From contig CAMJZI010000003.1 of assembly GCA_946410185.1 (NCBI GenBank), forward strand, positions 1 through 64,000: a DNA stretch of 64,000 nt, given 5' to 3'. The position numbers were made by a program, and so were the translations under genes. Source of the DNA: an uncultured Porphyromonadaceae bacterium. GTDB lineage: Bacteria; Bacteroidota; Bacteroidia; Bacteroidales; Muribaculaceae. Below, piece by piece: positions 49,727-58,439 of this stretch (its first letter is position 1; the number at the start of each line of letters is the position of its first letter). The notes beneath the pieces were generated by a model. The model ran no database searches and was not told the DNA's origin. It saw nothing but the letters and a program-made list of their open reading frames with translations.

Positions 49727-51208
49727 CTGGCTATGAACCTCATGCCCCTCGACATAGATGGCGCTGAAGGGACGTGCGGGGCAGACATACTCGCAAGTGC
49801 CGCAGCCGATGCACATCGCACTGTTCACGGCGGGCACCACGGGCGACTCCTCGTTGTCGGGGTCGCTGGGCACCATCATGATGGCTCCGGCGGGACAATG
49901 ACGGGCGCAATTACCGCAATTCACGCCATCGGCCAGCACGATGCAGTTGGCCTTGACCCACACGGCATGGCCTATCATCGTCGAGGATTTCTCGGCCACG
50001 GTGATGGGCTTGATGGCTCCCGTGGGGCACACCGTCGAGCACTCCACGCACTCGGGGCGGCAGGCACCGCGCTCAAAACTCAGTTCGGGTTGCATCATGT
50101 GCAGCGGGTCGGTCGAGGGACGCAACACCCCATTAGGGCACTTGGCAACGCACAGCTGGCAGGCGGTGCAGTGCTGCGCAAAGTTGCGGGCACTCACCGA
50201 GCCGGGAGGTGTCAACGGCGTGGAACGCTTGGCGGGTACCTTGTCCTCGATAATGGCAAGACCGCCATCCACCTTCTTGGCGGCCTGAGCCAGAGCGACG
50301 TCGGCACCGACGATGGCTGTTCCCACGAGGAAAGCACGGCGGGCGCCGTCGGGCGCATCGTTCCGCTCATCGGCGACAGGTTGCACAACAGCCTTGGGAT
50401 GGCCGTAATGAAGGGCGCCAAAGTTGCATTTCTCCAGGCAGTTGCCACAGGTCACGCAGCGCGTGTAGTCCACCTTGTGGGTCTTGAAGTCGATGCACGA
50501 GGCCTTGCAGTTCTTGGTGCACAGGCTGCACGACTTGCACTTGTCGGCATCAAAATATACCTTGTACCATGAGAACCGCGCCAGCTGGGCCAGGATGGTG
50601 CCCACAGGGCAGATGGTGTTGCAATAGGTGCGGCCACCGCGCCATGCCAGCACAGCGATGATAACAAATGTGGCCAGGGCAATCAGGAACGTGGGCAAAC
50701 TCTTCATCCACACGTCAACACTATAGAAGGTGTAACTATCCACCCGCTCGGCGATTGAGGCCAGCAGGTTGTTGCCCCACTGGTAAACGGGCAACAGCAG
50801 GTTGGTTACCATGCGTCCATAACTGCTGTAAGGCGCCAGCAGGGCGACCAGTGAATGAACGCCGGCAATTAAGGCGGCAATAAACAGCACCAGCACACCA
50901 TAGCGCAGCCAGCGTCGCTCGGGGCTGGCGGTAAAGCGGTTCTTCTTGCGCTTGCCGTGAATCCACGACACGATGTCCTGGAAGATGCCCAGCGGGCAGA
51001 TGACCGAGCAATAGATGCGGCCAAAGAGGAGCGTCAGCAGCACCAGCGCCACGATGACGACGACATTGAGTGCCAGCAAGGCAGGCAGGAACTGGATGCG
51101 CGCCGTCCATGCCAGGTAGTGGTGCAACACACCGCTCACGTCAAGAAAGAGCAGGGTCACCAAGACCATCATGATGGCGGCCAGTGTAATGCGTATTTTC
51201 CTTAACAT
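49721..51208 (-). CDS. Membrane polyferredoxin (NapH/CcoG-like 4Fe-4S protein)
   Basis: Multiple TM; CPLGIFQDIVSW; CPVGTILAQLARFS; repeated CxxCxxxCxxxC motifs including CIGCGTCEYVCP. Confidence 0.88.
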   Translation of the reverse strand: MLRKIRITLAAIMMVLVTLLFLDVSGVLHHYLAWTARIQFLPALLALNVVVIVALVLLTLLFGRIYCSVICPLGIFQDIVSWIHGKRKKNRFTASPERRWLRYGVLVLFIAALIAGVHSLVALLAPYSSYGRMVTNLLLPVYQWGNNLLASIAERVDSYTFYSVDVWMKSLPTFLIALATFVIIAVLAWRGGRTYCNTICPVGTILAQLARFSWYKVYFDADKCKSCSLCTKNCKASCIDFKTHKVDYTRCVTCGNCLEKCNFGALHYGHPKAVVQPVADERNDAPDGARRAFLVGTAIVGADVALAQAAKKVDGGLAIIEDKVPAKRSTPLTPPGSVSARNFAQHCTACQLCVAKCPNGVLRPSTDPLHMMQPELSFERGACRPECVECSTVCPTGAIKPITVAEKSSTMIGHAVWVKANCIVLADGVNCGNCARHCPAGAIMMVPSDPDNEESPVVPAVNSAMCIGCGTCEYVCPARPFSAIYVEGHEVHSQI

Positions 51209-51330
51209 AATAATTTCAAAAAAGTGAATGATAATAAGTTGATTGCTGCAAAGATAAAGAAAAAGTCAAAATAATTGTCATTTTTTGCCCTAAATATCAC
51301 TTATCCTGCATCCCGCAGGGGAGAAAACGA

Positions 51331-51362
51331 CTGTGCCGGGAGTGTCTCCACTCCCGGCACAG
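51331..51362. terminator. 14-bp perfect hairpin downstream of the C10 protease
   Basis: CTGTGCCGGGAGTG-tctc-CACTCCCGGCACAG. Confidence 0.8.
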
Positions 51363-51403
51363 GCCTTATTGCTAGAAAATATTCTATTTCCTAATCGAGA
51401 TGA

Positions 51404-53149
51404 TTACTCTTCCTCACCACCCTGGGCCAGCAAGAGGTCGATCAGGGCGCTCACGTCGGCGATGCTGATGGTGGCGTCACCATTAATGTTGGCAGCCTCG
51501 GTGTTGATCTCAGCCTCAGAACCCAGCAAGTAGTCGATCAGGGCGCTCACGTCGGCGATAGACACTTTACCGTCGTTGTTCACGTCACCCAGGATGAACT
51601 GGGGATCGGGAGGAGTTACCCAGTCACCAACGGTGAAGGGCACGGGATCGTTGAAGAACCAGTTCCAGTCATAGTTGTTGGGGAAGTAGGGCGACCAAAC
51701 TACAACATAATACTTGGTGCCCTCGGTCAGGTAGTAAGAACCACTGATGTCGATAGTGGCGGTCTCATTCTCCTGCAGATCTACCTGGGTGGTGTAGGCC
51801 GAAGTTGCTACACTGTACTTACCATCGGTGCCCTTGGTAGCGAGAGCCCAACGGATGGTGCCCTGCCAGGGACCGCTCAGAGCCTTCACCTCAAACGAGC
51901 CGCGCACGTCGTTGGCAGGCATGATTTCCTGGAGATAGGTGGTACCGGTTACAACAACACCACCGTTCTCACCCTCCTCAGCGGGACGGATGCCCATGAT
52001 GGCATACTGGTCGGCGTTGAAGCCCTCGTCGTAGTCGCTGTGCTCATAGGGGGTGTCACCGTAGATGCGCGGTGACAGCAGGTCGAAGCTGAACCAGCTG
52101 TTGTATTCCTCGGGCTGGAAACCCCAGATGATGCGAACACGACCCTCTGAATCATAGCCGTCCATCACAAATGCGTGACCAACGTGTGCATTCTGGGTAC
52201 CATCGTTAAGAACAGTCCTGTAGCCAAAATAGAGAACGGGACGGCCCTCGTCGAGCTCGGTGTAAACCATCTCGCGCCAGTTGGCATCAGTGTAATTGGC
52301 CTTCTGCAGGAACTGAACGTTGGGGTTGTAGTCGAAGTAAGCAACCATACCCTTGATGATCTGATCATAGCTAACGTTGGTGCTGCTGGTCGAGAACTTG
52401 GCCTGGAAGGCGACAGCGATATCAAAAATCATCTGGGCGCAATCCTGCCAATTTGTGGAGGTCTCGGTATAAGCATTCTTCATGTTGCGGTACTTGTAGC
52501 TGTGGTTGAAGTTGGCACTAGCAGTACGCTCTTCGTTACCCAGAGTGTAGTGGAAGGTATTGGAGCCGTTACCGTAGGCGGGATACTGCAAGCCCTTCAT
52601 GATGTGGGCAAATGCGATGGGCACACAGCCGGCATAGCAGTGCTCACCGTTGTAGGTGGGGTAGTAGTTGTTGTAGGGACCAAACTGGTGCCAGTGGGGA
52701 CCCTCGCCGTAGTCGTTAAGGAACAGGGGCTTCACACCTTCAGGGTTCATCGTCAACGAGGGAGCCTTAGCGGCCAGCTGGGGATTGCTGCGCTTAGCAT
52801 CCAGGCTCTTCTGATACAAGCCGAGGAGGACCTTCAGGGGCTCGGGAGCAGTGTTCATGTCAAACGAACCCGTCGTGCTGTAACCCAGAACGGGGTCACT
52901 CATGTCGTCACCAGCAACGATGACAAAGCCCTGATTGCCTTCACGATTGAACACATAGTAATCGGTCATACCCTTCAAGCTCATGCCTGCATGGCTCAGG
53001 GTCATCTTAGCATTAGCAGCAGCATACTTGCCAGTGCCTGCAAGCTGACGCTGGGCAATAGCCTTTGCCTGATCTACGGTCACAGGATTAGCCACTACGC
53101 TCTGTGCACAAAAGGCACAAGCGGCCAGCAAAAATAAAAACTTCTTCAT
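51404..53149 (-). CDS. Secreted C10 (streptopain-like) cysteine protease with C-terminal dockerin-like repeats
   Basis: CYAGCVPIAFAHIMKGLQYP; HVGHAFVMDGYDSEGRVRIIWGF; C-terminus LGDVNNDGKVSIADVSALIDYLLG...NINGDATISIADVSALIDLLL. Confidence 0.9.
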   Translation of the reverse strand: MKKFLFLLAACAFCAQSVVANPVTVDQAKAIAQRQLAGTGKYAAANAKMTLSHAGMSLKGMTDYYVFNREGNQGFVIVAGDDMSDPVLGYSTTGSFDMNTAPEPLKVLLGLYQKSLDAKRSNPQLAAKAPSLTMNPEGVKPLFLNDYGEGPHWHQFGPYNNYYPTYNGEHCYAGCVPIAFAHIMKGLQYPAYGNGSNTFHYTLGNEERTASANFNHSYKYRNMKNAYTETSTNWQDCAQMIFDIAVAFQAKFSTSSTNVSYDQIIKGMVAYFDYNPNVQFLQKANYTDANWREMVYTELDEGRPVLYFGYRTVLNDGTQNAHVGHAFVMDGYDSEGRVRIIWGFQPEEYNSWFSFDLLSPRIYGDTPYEHSDYDEGFNADQYAIMGIRPAEEGENGGVVVTGTTYLQEIMPANDVRGSFEVKALSGPWQGTIRWALATKGTDGKYSVATSAYTTQVDLQENETATIDISGSYYLTEGTKYYVVVWSPYFPNNYDWNWFFNDPVPFTVGDWVTPPDPQFILGDVNNDGKVSIADVSALIDYLLGSEAEINTEAANINGDATISIADVSALIDLLLAQGGEEE

Positions 53150-53344
53150 AATAGTACAAGTTTAGAGTTTTGTTATATAGTAATTAAATAATGATTGTAC
53201 TTTTTATATATGATATCTACAAACAAACGATTCTTTTGGTAATAAGAAGGCATATAAAAGATCAAGAAAAGAGGACAAACATCCTGGTGTAGATTGATTC
53301 CACCCAAAAGGCTATGTCTCACATCTTGTCACTCTAAAGCGCTG

Positions 53345-53352
53345 CAAAATTA
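53345..53352 (-). promoter_or_regulatory. Putative proximal promoter of the C10 protease gene
   Basis: TTG-N19-TAATTTTG on the minus strand. Confidence 0.6.
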
Positions 53353-53614
53353 TACTTTTATCGGCAATTTCCAAAATTTTTTGCAAAAATATAGATGCTC
53401 TACTCCCACATTTTAATGAAAACACATAAGTGTCCACCACCAGACCCGCAAATTAACTGCTACACCTCCTGTAGTGCATCACCGGCCTGGCGCGTTCTGG
53501 TGCAATCGTGGTTGCTGCCGAGGGTCACTCTATCCATATATAAAAAATAAACACCACGTTTCACAACGCGATGTTCATTTAGGATGAATAGTATTAATAT
53601 TTCCAACTTTGCTG

Positions 53615-53622
53615 CAAAGGTA
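53615..53622 (-). promoter_or_regulatory. Putative distal promoter upstream of the C10 protease gene
   Basis: TTG-N19-TACCTTTG on the minus strand, about 465 bp from the start codon. Confidence 0.55.
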
Positions 53623-53700
53623 CTGCCTTTCCCGCAACTGACAAAATATATATTGTAAAATTTTTGTTATAAATAGTTAATGGCTTTCAGTAGTGCCAAA

Positions 53701-53736
53701 AATTGTGGGGATTTTTGCATAAAAACCCCCACAATT
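53701..53736 (-). terminator. Terminator of the M6 protease array
   Basis: AATTGTGGGGATTTTT-gcat-AAAAACCCCCACAATT, then TTTGG on the minus strand. Confidence 0.85.
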
Positions 53737-53768
53737 CTAATGGTAATGCAACTATTCTGCTATCGCCA

Positions 53769-56012
53769 TCAATCCTGGTTCAACAGCATGTCAATCAAGC
53801 TGCTCACGTCGGCAATGCTGATTCTGTCGTCTCCATTGACATTGGCGGCGCTCTCGTTGATGGTCACATCCGAGCCCAGCAGGTAATCGATCAGGGCCGA
53901 AACATCGGCAATCGATATCTTGCCGTCGTCATTCACGTCGCCCAGGGTAAATTCGGGCTCCCAGGTGTTCTCGTAGCAAATCTCGATGTCATCGATGTAG
54001 CAGTACTCAGTAGAACTGCCCTGACACTTGAGTCGCAGCATAATGGGCTTGTCGGTGGGCAGTGAGGTAATCGAGGCCGAAGCTTCGGTACCGGCTGCAA
54101 GATAGAATTCATAGGGATAAGTGTCCAGACCCTTCCAGCGGCCGCCGTTGTTGATCGAATACTGCGGTGTGATGTAAACGCCAGTTGAGGTGGGATTATA
54201 AATCTTGAAGCGCACAACCTTGGGAATCTTGTTCAGGTTTGCGTTGGTGTTGAAGTAGCTGCCGTTCTTCATGGCAACAACATGTCCGTTGCCCACCTGG
54301 GCAGTGTCAACAACAGCACAGTTGTAGAAGTCCCAGTTGGCATAGACACCGGCCACACCGCGCTCGTTGAGGGTAGCCCCCACGGGCATCTTCTCAAAGT
54401 CCTCGATCGAACTCTTGGAGTTGTCTTTCACCACTTGGAAGGTGATGATGCTGTCGGCCTCGGTGATGTTGGTGAAGGCATATTTGCTCAACTTGCCGTC
54501 CCACGTGCGCAGGTTGGGCTGGGTGGCGTTAGAGATCGAAGTGACGTTGGTCGTGCCGGGGAACGGGTCACGAGGACTGTCGTTCATGCCGTTGAAGTTG
54601 GCACGCAGCAGCTCATAGTAATTGTGGTTGGGGTCGGCGTTGACCAGGTTATTCTCCCAAACATCGACATTGGTCGAGTCAACACGCCAGATGAGCATGC
54701 CAGGACCGGGCAGGTTCTTGTCCCACTTCACGCGCTGGCGGTTCTCGATAATGAAGTACTCACCCTCGTTGGCGGTGTTCAGGCGATAACCCGTGTTGTT
54801 CTTTTCAAGAGAAGGCACTGTAATCGTACCCTCGCCCTCGATGAGGACGGGCTGGGCAAAGCCCAGGGCATAACGCTCAAACAGGCTGTAGCCCGCAGGG
54901 TTGCGGCCGGTGTTGTTCTTGAAGCCGCTGGCCATGATGGACCAGGTCAAGGGATATGCGTGGTTGACACCGCCACTGCCGTCATTGTCGGTATCATAGA
55001 AGTCGGGCAGACCCAAGCAATGGCTGAACTCGTGGCAGATGGTGCCGATGCCGGCGATGCTGCCCAATGAGATAAAGTCGCCCTCGGCTCCCATCATATT
55101 GGTTGAGCAGGCATAGAGACTGAAGTTCACACCATCAAGCACGGGAGACTCCTCAAAGTCCTTCATGTGGGGCCACAAGTAGTCGCGGTTGTTGTCACTG
55201 TAGTCCGAGCCATAACCGGCAACAAGGAAGAAGACCATGTCGACAGTGCCGTCCTGGTCGGTGTCATACTGGCTGAAGTCCACATCGGGGTCAGCCGACT
55301 CGAGAGCAGCGAAAAAGATGGAGTCGCAGCGGAACTGATGGGCGTCGGTGCTTGCATAGGGGACATCAATCGGGCCGAGGATGTCGAAATGCGGGTCAAA
55401 CTGCTGGAAGGAGTTGTCGTAGTAGTAGTCGCGCACACTGCCCATGCAGTCAACCTTGGTTCCTGCGGGAAGCGTGAAGCCCTTGTAGTCATGGCCGTTA
55501 ATCATCTCGTCATAGAAACCATAGGGGGTGTAGTTCGACGGAGTGCAATCGTCAAACGTGATGTCGGTGTAGTTAATCAGGACAATCAAGCCGCGGAACT
55601 TGCTGTAGTCCATGTGACCACCGTGGCCGATGCCACGAATCAGCTCGTTGCGGTGGTTCTTCAATTTCTTGCCACTCTGCACCATAGCGGGGCTGGTCAG
55701 CCCCTTGGACATGCTGGAGAGGACAGCACGATCGGCTGCAGTGCGCTGATTCTCGTCACGCGCGATGCAATCGCCAGCAACCAGCTGGTTGCCGTCGAGG
55801 CGCGCATAGGTATAGTAGCCAGCCGCATTCTTGACCACTGTGTAGCCATCAACGGTCGTCAAGTAGTTAAAGAACTCGTCACCATGCAGCACCACGGTGA
55901 GCTTGGAACCATCTGGCTGCGACACCTGGCCGGGTGTCGGGTCGGCGGGGACTGCACGCGCGGTCAAGCACATCAATCCCAGGACAAGTAACAATAGATA
56001 GGATCGTTTCAT
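53769..56012 (-). CDS. M6 family (immune inhibitor A-like) metalloprotease with dockerin-like C-terminus
   Basis: ICHEFSHCLGLPDFYDTDND; C-terminus LGDVNDDGKISIADVSALIDYLLG...VNGDDRISIADVSSLIDMLL. Confidence 0.92.
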   Translation of the reverse strand: MKRSYLLLLVLGLMCLTARAVPADPTPGQVSQPDGSKLTVVLHGDEFFNYLTTVDGYTVVKNAAGYYTYARLDGNQLVAGDCIARDENQRTAADRAVLSSMSKGLTSPAMVQSGKKLKNHRNELIRGIGHGGHMDYSKFRGLIVLINYTDITFDDCTPSNYTPYGFYDEMINGHDYKGFTLPAGTKVDCMGSVRDYYYDNSFQQFDPHFDILGPIDVPYASTDAHQFRCDSIFFAALESADPDVDFSQYDTDQDGTVDMVFFLVAGYGSDYSDNNRDYLWPHMKDFEESPVLDGVNFSLYACSTNMMGAEGDFISLGSIAGIGTICHEFSHCLGLPDFYDTDNDGSGGVNHAYPLTWSIMASGFKNNTGRNPAGYSLFERYALGFAQPVLIEGEGTITVPSLEKNNTGYRLNTANEGEYFIIENRQRVKWDKNLPGPGMLIWRVDSTNVDVWENNLVNADPNHNYYELLRANFNGMNDSPRDPFPGTTNVTSISNATQPNLRTWDGKLSKYAFTNITEADSIITFQVVKDNSKSSIEDFEKMPVGATLNERGVAGVYANWDFYNCAVVDTAQVGNGHVVAMKNGSYFNTNANLNKIPKVVRFKIYNPTSTGVYITPQYSINNGGRWKGLDTYPYEFYLAAGTEASASITSLPTDKPIMLRLKCQGSSTEYCYIDDIEICYENTWEPEFTLGDVNDDGKISIADVSALIDYLLGSDVTINESAANVNGDDRISIADVSSLIDMLLNQD

Positions 56013-56210
56013 AAATCAGTTCATTTTGATTAAGGTTAATGATAAGGAATTATACACAAGTTTATTTTCAGGTTATTGATCGGCTTAGCCCGGAAATGAT
56101 GCGCAGAATAGGCCATCAAAGCAACCTTGGCCGTGCCGAGGCACAATAATTTGCGTCTCCACACGGCCAAGGGGGGCACCTGATATGTAATTGCCTAAAT
56201 TAATAATGTG

Positions 56211-58403
56211 CTAATTGAGAATCGCATTAATAATCAAATTGACGTCGGCAATATTGACCTCGCCATCACCATTGACGTCACACACATATCTTTCCAGCTT
56301 GCCGGCCTCTGAACCCAGGATGATAGAAATGACCGTGTTCACGTCCACGATGTTCACCTCGCTGTCGCTGTTCACGTCGCAGGGTGCCCAATACTCGTCA
56401 TAGTACATCCTGATGTCATCCAGGTAGCAGTACTTCTTGGCATGGCCCTCGGTCTGGTTGATCTTGACAAGAATGCGTCCCGTCGTGGGCAGGATAACAT
56501 TCAACGAGCCCGTCTCCTTAGACTTGACGCTGAGGACGTTGTTGGCAAGTTCAATCCAGTTCTCACCCATGTCCATCGAGTAGTAAACCCTGAAGTTGGC
56601 ATTGCTTGTCGTGGGGTTGGTGACCGTGAAGCTCATCATGAAGGGGATGACATTGAGCGGAGTGGCCATGGCCAACTGGCTGGGCTTCTTCATGGCCACG
56701 GCCAGCGTGCTCTGTCCGTCATTCTCATAGGTCTGAACGCCGCATTGCGAGAAGTTCCACTGGCCGAACCTGCCATCCACATTCTTCAGGTTCATCTCGT
56801 TGGTCGCGGTCATGGTCTCAAAGTCCTCGACAAACATGCGAATTGTCGTGTCTGGTACCACATTGAACGAGACGAGACTGCCATTCTCGGCAATGTCGGT
56901 GATGACCAGATCACTCATCAGGTGGTTCCACGTCTGCAGGTTGGGGGTGGTCTTGTTGGTGAGCCAGGTCACATTTGACGAGCCCGGGAAGGCATCACTC
57001 TCAGAGTCACGGCCGATATAGTCGGCACGCAGCAGTTCATAGTACATGCGGTTGGGATTGCAATTCACCTGATTCATCTCCCAAATCTGCACATTGCTCG
57101 AGTCCACACGAGCCACCATCATGCCATGCCCCGGCAGGAACCTGTCCCACTTGCCGGGCTGGCGGTTCTCGATCAGGAAGAATTCGTTTGGATTAACTGT
57201 GTTCAGGCGATAGCCCTTGTTGCTGGTATCCAGGGGCTGCATCTCGATGGCTCCACTCTCGAGCAGCTCGGGCTGGGTGAAGCCCAGGGCATAGCGCTCA
57301 TACAGGCTGTAACCCACAGGATTGCGGCCAAAATTGCTGCCACTGCCGCCAGCCATAACCGACCAGTTGCCAGGATTGCGGCTCTCACCGCCGCTGCCCT
57401 CATAGTCGGTATCATACAGGTCGGGCAAGCCCAACACATGACCGAACTCGTGGCAGAAGGTGCCGATGCCGTTCACATCGCTGTAAGAACCCTCCCAACC
57501 GGCAATCTCGGTCGAGCAGGCATAGAGGCCGAAGTGCACGCCATCCAGGGGAGGTGACCAGTACAGATAATACATGTGAGGCCACAGGTAGCTCTCGTCA
57601 TTGCCGCCATAGTTGGACGAGTAACCGGCTACCAGAAAGAACACCATGTCCACATATCCGTCACCGTCGCTGTCATAGTCGTTGAAGTCGATCTGGTTAT
57701 CCACGGCTGCCAGGGCGGCATTGAAAACCGCATCGCTATTGGCGGTTGACTGCGGGTAACGGCATGAGAAATTCACATCCACAGGGCCCACAACGTCAAA
57801 GTGCGGGTCAAAAATCTGGTAGGAATTGTCATAGAAATAGTCACGCACGCTGCCCGTCATATTCACCTTGCGGTTGTGCAGGGTATAGCCGGTATAGTCA
57901 TGAGTGTTCACCATGTCGTCATAGAATGCGCTGGCCTCGGGCATCGAGAATTTCTTGTCGGTATAGTTGACAAGGATGATGAGACCACGAAAGTTGTCAT
58001 AGTCCATCATGCCCTCGGCACCCACTCGCTTCATGGCGTTGTTGCGCTGTTGCAGCTTTTGGGCACCCTCATGAGCCATCAACGGGCTGGTCAAACGCTT
58101 GGGAATGGACTGCAACGCGGCACGGTCGGCAGCACTGCGGCGCGACTCGTCACGGGCAACGCGGTCACCGGGAACCAGACGGCCGCCATCCAGGCGGGCA
58201 TAGGTGTAATAACCGGCCTTGTTCTTGACCACGGTATAACCGTCGCTGGTGGTGGTGTAATGGAAAAACTCATCACCATGCAATGTCACGGTGAGGGTAG
58301 AGCCGTCGGGCTGAGTCACCACAATGGGTGTAGGATCTGCCGGAATTGCCCGTGCGGCAAGGCACAGCAGTCCCAGTACAATGAACGATAGGGTTTTCTT
58401 CAT
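56211..58403 (-). CDS. M6 family metalloprotease with dockerin-like C-terminus (paralog 2)
   Basis: FCHEFGHVLGLPDLYDTDYEGSGG; C-terminus CDVNSDSEVNIVDVNTVISIILG...CDVNGDGEVNIADVNLIINAIL. Confidence 0.92.
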   Translation of the reverse strand: MKKTLSFIVLGLLCLAARAIPADPTPIVVTQPDGSTLTVTLHGDEFFHYTTTSDGYTVVKNKAGYYTYARLDGGRLVPGDRVARDESRRSAADRAALQSIPKRLTSPLMAHEGAQKLQQRNNAMKRVGAEGMMDYDNFRGLIILVNYTDKKFSMPEASAFYDDMVNTHDYTGYTLHNRKVNMTGSVRDYFYDNSYQIFDPHFDVVGPVDVNFSCRYPQSTANSDAVFNAALAAVDNQIDFNDYDSDGDGYVDMVFFLVAGYSSNYGGNDESYLWPHMYYLYWSPPLDGVHFGLYACSTEIAGWEGSYSDVNGIGTFCHEFGHVLGLPDLYDTDYEGSGGESRNPGNWSVMAGGSGSNFGRNPVGYSLYERYALGFTQPELLESGAIEMQPLDTSNKGYRLNTVNPNEFFLIENRQPGKWDRFLPGHGMMVARVDSSNVQIWEMNQVNCNPNRMYYELLRADYIGRDSESDAFPGSSNVTWLTNKTTPNLQTWNHLMSDLVITDIAENGSLVSFNVVPDTTIRMFVEDFETMTATNEMNLKNVDGRFGQWNFSQCGVQTYENDGQSTLAVAMKKPSQLAMATPLNVIPFMMSFTVTNPTTSNANFRVYYSMDMGENWIELANNVLSVKSKETGSLNVILPTTGRILVKINQTEGHAKKYCYLDDIRMYYDEYWAPCDVNSDSEVNIVDVNTVISIILGSEAGKLERYVCDVNGDGEVNIADVNLIINAILN

Positions 58404-58439
58404 AACTTTTCCTTGAAATATTGATTATGCACTTTGTAT

